From assembly GCA_937916355.1 (NCBI GenBank), contig CALFTM010000105.1:1-42991 (forward strand): a stretch of DNA of 42,991 bases, read 5' to 3'. The position numbers were made by a program, and so were the translations under genes. This DNA is from an uncultured Bacteroidales bacterium (GTDB lineage: Bacteria; Bacteroidota; Bacteroidia; Bacteroidales; Paludibacteraceae). Below are positions 1-7,774 of the stretch, piece after piece. Position 1 is the first letter of the stretch. Every line of letters starts with the position of its first letter. Under the pieces are notes generated by a model that was given only the letters and a program-made list of their open reading frames with translations, was not told where the DNA came from and ran no database searches.

Positions 1-499
1 ACCATGGATAAATACCGGCATATTTAGGCTTGAAATAATCTATCAAATCATTCATCACTTTCGGTCCCCATTCAAAGAAATTTTCATCTGTCTCCGGAAC
101 TACTATTCTTATTCCACTATCACCTGATTGACTTCCCAGATCGAAGATTATATCATATACTACATCTTTACTCTCTTTGTAACGATACCAATATATATAA
201 CCTACCCGATCAGAAGAATCCTCAGTTACGACCTTTACATCTTTGTTGTACTTCCGGACATATTTGCCTTTCGCTTTTATGAATTTTTCTGCCAAAGAAT
301 GTGCTAATTCTGTCTCGCTGTCGAACTTTTCTAAATCAATAAAATTCTCTTCTTTTTTCAAATAAGAGACATATTCCCATTTTTTTAGACGCTTGCTATG
401 CTTGGCAATGGTCATCAACACGTGCGCCACATCCAAGCTTGCTACCCCTATTGTCTTTGCACAATTGGGCATTAGAAATATAAGTTCAATACTTTTCAT
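1..499 (-). CDS. Unidentified protein, 3' end cut by window edge
   Basis: An open frame runs from an ATG at 499 to the left edge without a stop, giving at least 166 residues starting MKSIELIFLMPNC. I do not recognise the family. There is no signal peptide or clear membrane segment, so it is probably cytoplasmic. The first 60 residues are Lys-rich; the rest is rich in aromatic and acidic residues, with a YIYWYRYKES stretch and a later NFFEWGPKVMNDL stretch. That composition and the beta-rich look resemble small immunity-type proteins of polymorphic toxin systems, but this is only an impression. It lies outside any evident operon, separated from maf by about 400 nt, and may mark the edge of an accessory region further left. 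A weak minus-strand -7-like box (TATCTTTA, 621-628) could drive it. Confidence 0.6.
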   Translation of the reverse strand, partial: MKSIELIFLMPNCAKTIGVASLDVAHVLMTIAKHSKRLKKWEYVSYLKKEENFIDLEKFDSETELAHSLAEKFIKAKGKYVRKYNKDVKVVTEDSSDRVGYIYWYRYKESKDVVYDIIFDLGSQSGDSGIRIVVPETDENFFEWGPKVMNDLIDYFKPKYAGIYPW

Positions 500-899
500 A
501 ACTACTTAGAAGTTGTTTAAATTTAATTCAAAACCAATTTGAGAGACCTAAAAAATCTCCCTCAAAATCACGCTTAAAATATTGATTATCAATTTGATAA
601 GTAGAAGCTTTTCGTAACTTTAAAGATACAAAAAAAGAAATGAATTATTATCCAACAAAAATATCACCGATAATCAGTAGCAAATTATAGAAAAATTTTA
701 AGATGAGCAAGTACGAAATTAATTATTTATCATCATCCATTATTTGACATCTCACTTACTTGATCTTTTTGAATTTCTGTCGAAAATAACTTTGATTTTC
801 ACTTTCACTTCTTTTCCGCCAGACATTGCGTTCGCCCACAGATTTTCCATGACTTCACATTTTTTCTTTAGTTCGAACGAAAGCCCTATGACCTATAGC
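500..899. other. Gene-free AT-rich spacer
   Basis: No convincing gene lies here. The stretch is very AT-rich and holds the putative upstream region of the leftward partial gene and the 3' flank of maf. An imperfect inverted repeat (TTTGAG at 539-544 and CTCAAA near 562-567) could form a small hairpin. Short open frames overlapping the end of maf have no coding character. I see nothing else definable. Confidence 0.5.
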
Positions 900-1475
900 C
901 TAAAACAGAAATTCTTTTTTCATAACAGTGTACAACCTCTGGATGGGCAATCCCATGATGTTGTAGAAACTTCCGTTGATGTGTTCTACCCCAATATAGC
1001 CAATCCATTCTTGTACACCGTATGAGCCTGCTTTGTCGTATGGTTGGTATTTGTCGACATAATACTCGATTTCGGATTCGTCCAAATTAGCGAATCGAAC
1101 TTCTGATGAACATACGAATGAGACTTTCTTTTCTGCGGATCTAACACACACTCCCGTATAGACATAATGAGATTTTCCAGACATAGAACGGAGCATTTCC
1201 AAAGCTTCTTCCTTACTCTTTGGTTTTCCAAGCACTTTATCATTCATCCAGACGATCGTGTCGGCAGTTATGACGATCGTTTCGGGTTTGCTCCAGAACT
1301 CGCTGTAAGCTTCAGATTTTTTTTCTGATAGAAATAGAGGGATCTCTTCCCCTTTCAAATCTTCAGAAAAAGATTCGTCCAATCCGTTGATGGTTATTAC
1401 TTCAAAGGGTATGTCTAAACCTCCTAAAAGTTCTTTTCTACGAGGAGAATTAGAGGCTAAAATAATTTTTTTCAT
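900..1475 (-). CDS. maf: Maf-type nucleoside triphosphate pyrophosphatase (dTTP/UTP type)
   Basis: Maf proteins hydrolyse non-canonical or excess nucleoside triphosphates to the monophosphate and PPi in the cytoplasm. The N-terminal signature LASNSPRRKELL (residues 6-17), the catalytic Asp in ITADTIV (D72), GKPKSKEEA and the C-terminal AGSYGVQ and GLPIQRL motifs are all present. At 191 residues it has the normal family length. The AGSYGVQ block resembles the YhdE (dTTP/UTP) branch rather than the YceF (7-methyl-GTP) branch, so the substrate class is an inference. It lies just downstream of the tRNA-Tyr/tRNA-Gly pair on the same strand, behind a terminator hairpin, and no obvious promoter fits into the 20 nt before its start; some read-through from the tRNA unit is likely. 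Confidence 0.95.
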   Translation of the reverse strand: MKKIILASNSPRRKELLGGLDIPFEVITINGLDESFSEDLKGEEIPLFLSEKKSEAYSEFWSKPETIVITADTIVWMNDKVLGKPKSKEEALEMLRSMSGKSHYVYTGVCVRSAEKKVSFVCSSEVRFANLDESEIEYYVDKYQPYDKAGSYGVQEWIGYIGVEHINGSFYNIMGLPIQRLYTVMKKEFLF

Positions 1476-1489
1476 TTTGTATCAGATTA

Positions 1490-1519
1490 AAAAAATAGAG
1501 GTCTCGTATTGAGACCTCT
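1490..1519 (-). terminator. Rho-independent terminator of the tRNA-Tyr/tRNA-Gly unit
   Basis: A perfect 9-bp stem (AGAGGTCTC at 1497-1505 with GAGACCTCT at 1511-1519) closes a 5-nt loop. On the minus strand it is followed by a run of seven T. It sits 3-4 nt after the tRNA-Gly 3' end and directly before maf. Confidence 0.85.
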
Positions 1520-1522
1520 TAG

Positions 1523-1595
1523 AGCGGAAGACGAGGTTCGAACTCGCGACCCTCAGCTTGGAAGGCTGATGCTCTACCAACTGAGCTACTTCCGC
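1523..1595 (-). tRNA. tRNA-Gly (anticodon TCC)
   Basis: The minus strand folds as a 73-nt cloverleaf. The 7-bp acceptor stem is GCGGAAG with CTTCCGC, the D arm contains AGCTCAGTTGGTAGAGC, the anticodon loop CTTCCAA carries TCC, and the T arm contains GGTTC-type GTTCGAA sequence. The discriminator base is T and CCA is not encoded. It follows tRNA-Tyr by 19 nt and is probably cotranscribed from the promoter at 1714-1745. Confidence 0.97.
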
Positions 1596-1614
1596 ATTCA
1601 TTATTTCAAATTCG

Positions 1615-1697
1615 TGGAAGCAGATGGATTCGAACCACCGAAGGTAAAAACCAGCAGATTTACAGTCTGCCCCATTTGGCCACTCTGGTATGCTTCC
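1615..1697 (-). tRNA. tRNA-Tyr (anticodon GTA)
   Basis: The minus strand gives an 83-nt class II tRNA with a long variable arm, as expected for bacterial tRNA-Tyr. Acceptor stem GGAAGCA pairs with TGCTTCC, followed by discriminator A. The anticodon loop CTGTAAA contains GTA, and the T loop contains GTTCGAATC. CCA is not encoded. Confidence 0.97.
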
Positions 1698-1713
1698 CTT
1701 TATTTTGGTGATG

Positions 1714-1745
1714 CAAAGATAGGAACTATTTTTGAAACCTCCAAA
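1714..1745 (-). promoter_or_regulatory. Bacteroidota-type promoter for the tRNA unit
   Basis: On the minus strand TTTG (1742-1745) is followed by a 20-nt spacer and TATCTTTG (1714-1721), an exact match to the TTTG / TAnnTTTG consensus used by the Bacteroidota primary sigma factor. The expected start point lies about 7 nt before the 5' end of tRNA-Tyr. Confidence 0.8.
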
Positions 1746-1893
1746 CATTTTACCGAAAAAAAATCTTATTTTTTTTAGAAAAAAAAGTGGAGATAACTCT
1801 TACCGTTTCAATTTCAATATTTTACTCTGAATTTTTGTTTCCAGAATTTGAGGAGTTTCTATTGAGTTTGTTGCAAATGTGCTGATTTGCCAT

Positions 1894-1924
1894 AAAAAAA
1901 GTATGATTAAAAATCATACTTTTT
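1894..1924 (-). terminator. Terminator downstream of ribH
   Basis: A 13-bp perfect stem (1896-1908 with 1912-1924) with a 3-nt loop is followed on the minus strand by a T run. It lies about 50 nt past the ribH stop and should end the operon containing the TPR gene and ribH. Confidence 0.85.
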
Positions 1925-1976
1925 AAGGACTATAAAAAATTGATTATAGGCATGTGAAATGAACATATTCAGAACT

Positions 1977-2474
1977 TCATTTAGCTCTTGTCAAAGCATC
2001 TGAGAAGTCTACCATTTTTATAGCTGTCACAGCTGCTTCTACACCTTTATTACCCAACACACCTCCTGCTCTATCCAATGCCTGTTGCATATCATCAGTG
2101 GTTAGCAATCCAAAAATGAATGGAATTGTACCTTCAGCGTTTAGTTTTGCCAATCCGTTGGTCACACCCTCACAAACATAATCAAAATGTGGAGTTCCTC
2201 CCCTGACTACACAACCCAACGCAATTACAGCATCGATATTAGGCATTTCTTTTTGGATTTTAGAACTTGCATAGACCAACTCAAAACTTCCGGGAACATG
2301 AAAAACATGGATATTCTCCTCTTTTGCTTCATGTTTGGTTAGCGTCTCGTATGCACCTTTTAACAGGCTGTGGGTAACTTGCTCGTTCCAGTCAGAAACA
2401 ACTATGCCAAACACCATATCAGAGGCGTTTGGCACAGCGTTAATGTCATATTTCGATAAATCGATTGTAGCCAT
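1977..2474 (-). CDS. ribH: 6,7-dimethyl-8-ribityllumazine synthase
   Basis: RibH condenses 5-amino-6-ribitylaminouracil with 3,4-dihydroxy-2-butanone 4-phosphate to lumazine, the penultimate step of riboflavin synthesis; the enzyme usually forms pentamers or 60-mers in the cytoplasm. The family motifs are in order: VSDWNEQVTHSLLKGA near residues 27-42, HVPGSFEL near 59-66, the GCVVRGGTPHFDYV block carrying the catalytic His, PFIFGLLTTDD, and the C-terminal NKGVEAAVTAI. Length (165 aa) is normal. It follows the TPR gene by 11 nt and shares its transcript. The enzyme using its product, riboflavin synthase, is at 34631-35233, so the pathway genes are dispersed. Confidence 0.97.
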   Translation of the reverse strand: MATIDLSKYDINAVPNASDMVFGIVVSDWNEQVTHSLLKGAYETLTKHEAKEENIHVFHVPGSFELVYASSKIQKEMPNIDAVIALGCVVRGGTPHFDYVCEGVTNGLAKLNAEGTIPFIFGLLTTDDMQQALDRAGGVLGNKGVEAAVTAIKMVDFSDALTRAK

Positions 2475-2485
2475 TACTAATTCTT

Positions 2486-3196
2486 TTATTTTGCTTGCTT
2501 TGCAAACTCGATGAATTTTTGCACCTCTTCCATTTCTGGGAATTTAGGATAATTCTTTTCGATGCTTTCCAACAATTTCAAAGCTTCGTCATTCTTTCCG
2601 ATAGACAAATATGCTAATGCGGCTCTTTTATTGTAGAATGGAGTCATCATCGCATTCTCTTCTTTAGCAGCTTTCTTATAGAAAGAGATTGCTTTTTCTG
2701 CATTTTCCATATCCCAATATACATCACCTATCGCACCATAGATTGAAGGTTGCACCATCTTGCTGTCGGAGTCAAAAGCCTCCAAATATTTGATAGCATT
2801 TTCGTTGTCTCCCAACTCTTTGTAGCACAATCCGGCGTAAGCATTTGCCAAATTTCCTGTAGTTGTACTTCCGTACTCATCGATGATTTCAAGGAATCCA
2901 GTGATGCTGTCGTTTCCGTCCAATGCTTCCTGATATGCACCTTTAGAAAACAATGATTCAGCATTCCAAATGCTCTCTTTTGCTTCTGCCTCTTTTGGTT
3001 TGGAAATGAAGTTTTTCCAGCAGATATATCCAACTATCACTGCTAAAATGATCGCTAAAGCAATAAGAATCATATTGAGATTCTTTATAAACCAACTCGC
3101 TCCGGTGGTTAAAGATTCTTCAATTGTATCAAACACAACCTGATCCTCATTTTTAGGATCTACCACCTGCTTTTTAGACTTTGATTTCTCAGCCAT
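2486..3196 (-). CDS. Membrane-anchored tetratricopeptide repeat protein
   Basis: This 236-residue protein has a charged N-terminal segment, a single transmembrane helix near residues 40-62 (MILIALAIILAVIVGYICW) and a periplasmic-side helical region with at least three TPR-like units, such as NAYAGLCYKELGDNENAIKY, AIGDVYWDMENAEKAISFYK and ALAYLSIGKNDEALKLLE. The architecture resembles YfgM of E. coli, an inner-membrane TPR protein linked to the SecYEG/chaperone network, but sequence identity cannot be judged here, so the function is open. It is followed by ribH after 11 nt and preceded by a promoter or hairpin region (3251-3287) that separates it from nadD. Confidence 0.8.
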   Translation of the reverse strand: MAEKSKSKKQVVDPKNEDQVVFDTIEESLTTGASWFIKNLNMILIALAIILAVIVGYICWKNFISKPKEAEAKESIWNAESLFSKGAYQEALDGNDSITGFLEIIDEYGSTTTGNLANAYAGLCYKELGDNENAIKYLEAFDSDSKMVQPSIYGAIGDVYWDMENAEKAISFYKKAAKEENAMMTPFYNKRAALAYLSIGKNDEALKLLESIEKNYPKFPEMEEVQKFIEFAKQAK

Positions 3197-3250
3197 TTTT
3201 TTATTCTTTTTTATTTATTTTTTATATATTTTATTCTCATTTCAAATTAG

Positions 3251-3287
3251 AGTACAAAAATAAAAGTTAATTCCGAACTTTTGTACT
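3251..3287 (-). promoter_or_regulatory. Promoter -7 box inside an inverted repeat, before the TPR gene
   Basis: On the minus strand TATTTTTG (3255-3262) matches TAnnTTTG exactly; no good -33 TTTG is visible. The box lies in a 9-bp inverted repeat (AGTACAAAA 3251-3259, TTTTGTACT 3279-3287) that contains a second nested repeat (AAAAGTT/AACTTTT). The structure could be an operator, or a weak terminator for nadD, because a T-rich run follows the inner stem. Confidence 0.5.
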
Positions 3288-3320
3288 AATTTATCCTATT
3301 TTTTTCTTTTAATCGTTAAT

Positions 3321-3908
3321 TTAGTCGATTTCTACGCAAAAATCCTCTGGTAGTTTACGCCACACCTCTGTAGGAAGATAAAATCTAAGGTCTTTCCCTA
3401 CTCTCTTTGCTTGTCTGACGACAGTGGAAGAAACCTCTATCATGGGTGCGTCCTCCAATATCCTCACTTTGTCTTCCCAATTTAAGGGAATCTGCATATC
3501 GCATTTCGGACGCGGATAAACCCATAATTCACACATTTCCACCAACTCTTCTGCATTTTTCCATTGTGGAAAAGAGCGAAGGTTATCTCCTCCAATCAAC
3601 AATACAAATTCAGTTTCTGGCTCTTGTTCTCTCAATTTGCTTAAAGTATGATAGGTGTAGGAGGGTTTGGGCAAATCGAATTCTATGTCTGATACAGAGA
3701 ATTTGGGGTAATCTCCTATTGCAGTCTGCGCCAAGTCAAGTCTTAGTTTGTCGGGTAGCAACCTTTTGTCTTGCTTAAAGGGGTTTTGTGGAGACACTAC
3801 AAAGCGCACTTCATCGACACCGCAATACTCGGCGATATAGTTCGCCAATATCAGATGCCCATTGTGGATGGGATTAAACGAACCGAAAAAAAGTGCGACC
3901 CTTCTCAT
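3321..3908 (-). CDS. nadD: Nicotinate-nucleotide adenylyltransferase
   Basis: NadD transfers AMP from ATP to nicotinate mononucleotide, the step forming deamido-NAD in NAD synthesis. The nucleotidyltransferase signature GSFNPIHNGH is at residues 9-18, and the second family motif, SSTVVRQ, is near residues 159-165. At 195 residues it has the usual length. It lies 18 nt after gmk on the same strand and is probably the last gene of the yicC-gmk-nadD operon, a gene order I recall as common in Bacteroidales. Confidence 0.96.
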   Translation of the reverse strand: MRRVALFFGSFNPIHNGHLILANYIAEYCGVDEVRFVVSPQNPFKQDKRLLPDKLRLDLAQTAIGDYPKFSVSDIEFDLPKPSYTYHTLSKLREQEPETEFVLLIGGDNLRSFPQWKNAEELVEMCELWVYPRPKCDMQIPLNWEDKVRILEDAPMIEVSSTVVRQAKRVGKDLRFYLPTEVWRKLPEDFCVEID

Positions 3909-3926
3909 GGCGTTTCTTTGTGGTTG

Positions 3927-4499
3927 TTAGTCGTTAATGAATTCTCCGACAATCTTCTTCATCAACCCCTTAGTTGACTCTAAATCGTCATTTACGACAA
4001 TCCGATCAAATTTAGGTGCGAACGTCATCTCTTGGGAGGCTTTTTCCACACGAGCCTCGATCACCTCCATTTTGTCTGTTGCCCTCTTGATCAGTCTCTC
4101 TTTTAGTGTGGAAATAGACGGAGGCATGATGAAAATCGACAATGCGTTTTTTCCATACATCTCTTTTATGTTGCAACCACCTACAACGTCCACGTCAAAA
4201 ACGACTACATTACCTTTTGCATTGATGCGAGAAACCTCACTCTTCAATGTTCCGTAGAATTTATCTTCGTACACCTCTTCCCATTCAAGGAACTCTTCAT
4301 TTTTAATCTTCTCTCGGAATTCTGAAGGAGAAAGAAAGTAGTACTCCACTCCATTCTGTTCCGTTCCTCTTGGGGCTCTACTCGTGGCAGAGACAGAAAA
4401 TTCGAGGTTAGGAAACTGTGTCATCAAGTAATTTATCAATGTGCTTTTCCCTGAACCTGACGGTGCGGAAACGATAATCATTTTTTCGATTGATGCCAT
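3927..4499 (-). CDS. gmk: Guanylate kinase
   Basis: Gmk phosphorylates GMP to GDP with ATP and feeds GTP, dGTP and (p)ppGpp pools. The P-loop APSGSGKS is at residues 12-19, and the GMP-binding region SRAPRGTEQNGVEYYF follows at about 40-55. The Asp-containing VVVFDVDVVGG strand and the lid region with its Arg residues are also present. Length (190 aa) is standard. It begins 4 nt after yicC stops, which suggests translational coupling. Confidence 0.97.
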   Translation of the reverse strand: MASIEKMIIVSAPSGSGKSTLINYLMTQFPNLEFSVSATSRAPRGTEQNGVEYYFLSPSEFREKIKNEEFLEWEEVYEDKFYGTLKSEVSRINAKGNVVVFDVDVVGGCNIKEMYGKNALSIFIMPPSISTLKERLIKRATDKMEVIEARVEKASQEMTFAPKFDRIVVNDDLESTKGLMKKIVGEFIND

Positions 4500-4503
4500 A
4501 TTA

Positions 4504-5376
4504 TTATAAAACGTTTAAGACCTGTTCTTTAATTTGTTCCAACTCATCTTTCATCATCACCACGATCTTCTGCATTTCCGGGTGGTTGGACTTTGAACCG
4601 AGGGTGTTGATTTCTCGTCCGATCTCTTGTGCGATGAATCCTAATTTTTTTCCTGACGCACCCTCTGCGTTCATCGTCTCTACGAAATAGTCGAGATGCT
4701 GACGAAGACGATTTTTTTCTTCATTGACATCTAACTTTTCGATGTAGTAGATCATCTCTTGTTCAAAACGGTTTTTATCTATTTCGACCTGCTTTAGAGA
4801 AGAGAGGTTTTCGAGGATTCTTGTTTTGATCTTTTCCACTCGCTCTTTTTCGTATGGTTCAACTTGAACGAGAAGATTCCTTATGTTTTCGATTTTTTGC
4901 AAAAAGACTTTTTTTAAGGACTCACCCTCTTTTTGTCTGAATCCTATGAGGTCATCTACAGCCTCCTCAAACGCCATTCTGATGATCTTCCAATCGGTCT
5001 CCTCCAACTCCGCAGCTTCCATTTTCATCACATCCGGCATTTTCAATAAAATTCTCATCCAATCTGCTGGAGGTTCCACACCCAACTCTTGAGATAATGA
5101 TTTTATCTCTTCGTAGTAACTTTTCACCAACGTTTTGTTGATTTGATTGGGTTGTGCGCCATTGATTGAATCCATGGAAATGGAGAATTCGACTTTTCCT
5201 CTTTCCAGTTTTTGCGCAACATAATTACGCAATTCCAACTCTTTTTCCTTATATATGTTAGGAAGACGAGAAAATAGGTCTAATTGCTTGCTGTTCAAAG
5301 ACTTTATTTCAATCGTCAATTTTTTAGTTCCCACTTCGCAAGTCGCCTTGCCAAATCCGGTCATTGATAGTACCAT
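4504..5376 (-). CDS. yicC: YicC family endoribonuclease
   Basis: The protein begins with the hallmark MVLSMTGFGKA and ends with the DUF1732 block containing GREINTLGSKSNHPEMQKIVV. E. coli YicC has been reported to be an endoribonuclease acting on small RNA, so an RNA-processing role is likely here but is transferred by family. Length (290 aa) is typical. It is the first gene of the yicC-gmk-nadD operon, in keeping with the frequent yicC-gmk linkage in bacteria. A promoter is visible upstream at 5443-5450. Confidence 0.93.
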   Translation of the reverse strand: MVLSMTGFGKATCEVGTKKLTIEIKSLNSKQLDLFSRLPNIYKEKELELRNYVAQKLERGKVEFSISMDSINGAQPNQINKTLVKSYYEEIKSLSQELGVEPPADWMRILLKMPDVMKMEAAELEETDWKIIRMAFEEAVDDLIGFRQKEGESLKKVFLQKIENIRNLLVQVEPYEKERVEKIKTRILENLSSLKQVEIDKNRFEQEMIYYIEKLDVNEEKNRLRQHLDYFVETMNAEGASGKKLGFIAQEIGREINTLGSKSNHPEMQKIVVMMKDELEQIKEQVLNVL

Positions 5377-5442
5377 GATATATGATTTTTTATTTTATAC
5401 CTTAGTTGAATAAACGTCATGAAAAAACAGGACGAATCAGTG

Positions 5443-5450
5443 CAAAAGTA
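5443..5450 (-). promoter_or_regulatory. -7 box of the yicC-gmk-nadD promoter
   Basis: Minus-strand TACTTTTG matches TAnnTTTG exactly. A weak -33 (TCTG) lies 19 nt upstream. The predicted transcript starts about 60 nt before yicC. Confidence 0.6.
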
Positions 5451-5670
5451 AAAAAATGTTTTGAATTTACAGAATAAAAGTGGGCAACTAAAGAAAAGTG
5501 ACATCATTTTTTTTTACGGAGATACTCTTAGGAACAGTTCTATAAAATAGCTTTTTTTTTCCCATAAATCTCATTTTGCTTTATTCGACCTAATATAAAA
5601 GTTGCCTAAACTTCTTCAACAAAATGAAAATTTGACAGATTGCCCTCAAAAAAAGTTCCTCTTTTGCTTA

Positions 5671-6540
5671 TTACTTTTGTAATATTTGCATATTGCTCCA
5701 TTGGTATGTGTTTTTATATGTTTCGACAGAGCCTGCCGGAACGTAGATTGGCGCATATACAAGATCTGAGAACAATTCGTATGTGGAAAATATATCATAG
5801 ATATCGAATTGAATATACTTATAGGCGAAAGTTACTTCTATGGAAGGTGGGGTTTCCGCTTCCATTATGACGGATTTTAAGCTTAGGCAATTAAAAAATA
5901 GTCCTGCGCCAATTTTTTTCACGGATTTGGGAATGACTATTTTTTCGAGACTCTCACAATTTTCAAATACTTTCGTTTTGATTTCTGTGACAGATTCGGG
6001 AATGTTTATACTATTCAATTCAAAACACCCTTTGAAAGCCTGATCACCTATGCTCGTGATCGTATTGGGCAGAACAACCTTTTTTAGACCTGCACAATTG
6101 ATGAACACAGAATTACCCAAAATGGTAACCGTCTTTGGAATTTCGATACTTGTTAATCCCAAACAGTTTTCAAAAGTAAAATTTCCTAAATCTATGATCG
6201 AATCGGACAAAACAATTTTTTTCAAGTTCTTACAATGCGAAAAAGCCCTATCTCCTATGCTTTTTATAGTGTTGGGCAGAAATATACCATATATTTTGTG
6301 GCATTTGTAAAATGCACCTTCTCCGATCTTCGTAACAGAGAAGGTATCTCCTTCATAATATACTGTAGAAGGGATTTTTACAGTTCCGGAAATGTTCGCT
6401 TGCGCATAATCGCACGTCACCCCGTTCAGATTACGCACGTATTTCAGGGTATGTCCCTCATGGGTAAACTCAAACTCTTGCGCCAGTGTATTCATCAGAC
6501 TAAAAAGCGCCAGGAACAGTAACCATAAAATTTTCTTCAT
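5671..6540 (-). CDS. Secreted BspA-type leucine-rich-repeat protein (LRR_5)
   Basis: From the ATG at 6540 the product is 289 residues with a clear signal peptide (MKKILWLLFLALFSLMNTLA, cut before QE). I chose this start because the upstream in-frame ATG at 6612 would put 24 polar residues before the signal. After a beta-rich segment come about six TpLRR units of roughly 23 residues with the pattern IGxxAFxxCxxLxxIxIPxSVxx. The C-terminal segment containing VPAGSVETYKN is typical of the group. Such proteins are often surface or secreted adhesins in Bacteroidales, but some have no known role. No T9SS-type sorting domain or lipobox is seen. It stands alone between convergent and divergent neighbours. 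Confidence 0.85.
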   Translation of the reverse strand: MKKILWLLFLALFSLMNTLAQEFEFTHEGHTLKYVRNLNGVTCDYAQANISGTVKIPSTVYYEGDTFSVTKIGEGAFYKCHKIYGIFLPNTIKSIGDRAFSHCKNLKKIVLSDSIIDLGNFTFENCLGLTSIEIPKTVTILGNSVFINCAGLKKVVLPNTITSIGDQAFKGCFELNSINIPESVTEIKTKVFENCESLEKIVIPKSVKKIGAGLFFNCLSLKSVIMEAETPPSIEVTFAYKYIQFDIYDIFSTYELFSDLVYAPIYVPAGSVETYKNTYQWSNMQILQK

Positions 6541-6884
6541 TTTTCCAAATATATTTTCGTTCATAATAAATGATGTGTATTTACTCCAATAGGAGTGTTC
6601 ACACATACACACAAGTTAAAAAAAGCAGAGACCATAATGAAACGCTATCATGTTGCATAGACTTTGGGGCATACAATATGAGAAACGTCCGTTTTCGCAA
6701 ACTTATAAAAAAATTTTATTATTTGGTTTATTTCCAACGTTTTTGTTTACAAACGATTTGACATATTGCAGCCATAATGAGGTTCTGGCAACTCTAATAA
6801 CGGAAAAAACAAATAAAAATTCGGTGTTAAATCATCTTGTTTAAAACCAATTGCGTAAATTTGCAATCCAAAAAAAGAAAAAAA
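6541..6884. other. Divergent intergenic region between the LRR gene and tsaB
   Basis: No gene is evident; short frames here lack coding features. The right part carries the tsaB -7 box. On the left, a perfect TATATTTG on the minus strand (6546-6553) lies only 5 nt before the LRR start codon, which would make the transcript nearly leaderless; it may be coincidental. Confidence 0.4.
6850..6867 (+). promoter_or_regulatory. -7 box of the tsaB promoter within a small inverted repeat
   Basis: TAAATTTG (6856-6863) matches TAnnTTTG exactly, about 21 nt before the tsaB start codon. It is flanked by the arms ATTGC (6850-6854) and GCAAT (6863-6867). A TTG at 6837-6839 is the best -33 candidate, but the spacing is short (16 nt). 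Confidence 0.5.
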
Positions 6885-7607
6885 ATGGCAAATATAATTT
6901 CCATAGAAACATCCACAGAAGTATGTTCGGTGGCGTTGAGTGTTGACGGAAGGTGCGTTTGGACAAAAAAACAGATGGAGGGACAAGCACACTCCACCTT
7001 GCTGGCCACCTATTTGCAAGAGATGCAAAAATATGCACAAGAGCAGGAAATCACCATTGATGCTGTTGCAGTCAGTTGTGGTCCGGGTTCGTACACTGGT
7101 TTGCGAATAGGAGTTTCGACCGCCAAAGGTTTGAGTTATGGAGCAGACGTTCCTCTCCTCTCTGTAGATACCCTGAAAATCATGGCAAAAGCAGCAGCCG
7201 ACACATTGAAGACAGTTCCGGAGGATGCGCTTTTTTGTCCGATGATTGATGCCAGAAGGATGGAAGTTTACACTGCATTTTTCGACAAAAACATGAACAA
7301 GGTGAGGGATATTTCTGCAGACATCATTGATGAGGAATCCTACGCAGAGATTTTGGCAGGACACACGGTCTTTTTCTTCGGCAATGGTTCGGCTAAGTGC
7401 ATGCAAAAATTGACCCATGAGAATGCGCACTACATACCCGAAATCACACCACTCGCAGAAAACATGGGAACAGAAGCAGAAAGAGCCTTTCATCAAAAAG
7501 AATTTAAGGACGTTGCCTACTTTGAACCCTTCTATCTGAAAGAGTTCGTTGCCATTGTCGCCAAAAACAAGGTATTGGGAGAAACTTCTTGCGAACATGC
7601 AAGATAA
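6885..7607 (+). CDS. tsaB: tRNA threonylcarbamoyladenosine biosynthesis protein TsaB
   Basis: TsaB is the inactive Kae1/TsaD paralogue that assembles with TsaD and TsaE to make t6A37 in ANN-decoding tRNAs. The sequence shows ISIETSTEVCSVALS at the N-terminus and the conserved CGPGSYTGLRIGVSTAKGL block near residues 65-85. I start at the ATG at 6885 (240 aa), because this gives the canonical N-terminus and the upstream extension from 6837 would overlap the -7 box. Length is normal. It is followed at some distance by rpsP, which has its own promoter. A long open frame on the opposite strand (6747-7730) is a shadow. Confidence 0.95.
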   Translation: MANIISIETSTEVCSVALSVDGRCVWTKKQMEGQAHSTLLATYLQEMQKYAQEQEITIDAVAVSCGPGSYTGLRIGVSTAKGLSYGADVPLLSVDTLKIMAKAAADTLKTVPEDALFCPMIDARRMEVYTAFFDKNMNKVRDISADIIDEESYAEILAGHTVFFFGNGSAKCMQKLTHENAHYIPEITPLAENMGTEAERAFHQKEFKDVAYFEPFYLKEFVAIVAKNKVLGETSCEHAR

Positions 7608-7695
7608 GGGCGACCCTATTATTAGCTTAAATTTTGCAATGAATGTTTTTTTACGCAGGAAATACCCAAAAGGCGAAAAAGAATCCCGCACAAAA

Positions 7696-7727
7696 CTTGT
7701 GTAATCAAAAAAAAAATCATAATTTCG
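7696..7727 (+). promoter_or_regulatory. Promoter of rpsP
   Basis: CTTG (7696-7699) is followed by a 20-nt spacer and TAATTTCG (7720-7727), one mismatch from TAnnTTTG. The predicted leader is about 40 nt and A-rich, as is common before highly expressed Bacteroidota genes. Confidence 0.6.
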
Positions 7728-7774
7728 CACCGCTTTTAAGCAAAACAGAAGTTTAACTAAAAAAAATTAAAAAA

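Noticed and set aside
1482..1778. Open frames on both strands across the two tRNA genes
   Set aside because: They are fully explained by tRNA-Gly and tRNA-Tyr and have no coding character.
6747..7730. Long minus-strand open frame (327 aa)
   Set aside because: It is antisense to tsaB, whose motifs are clear; the product is Cys/Phe-rich with no recognisable domain.
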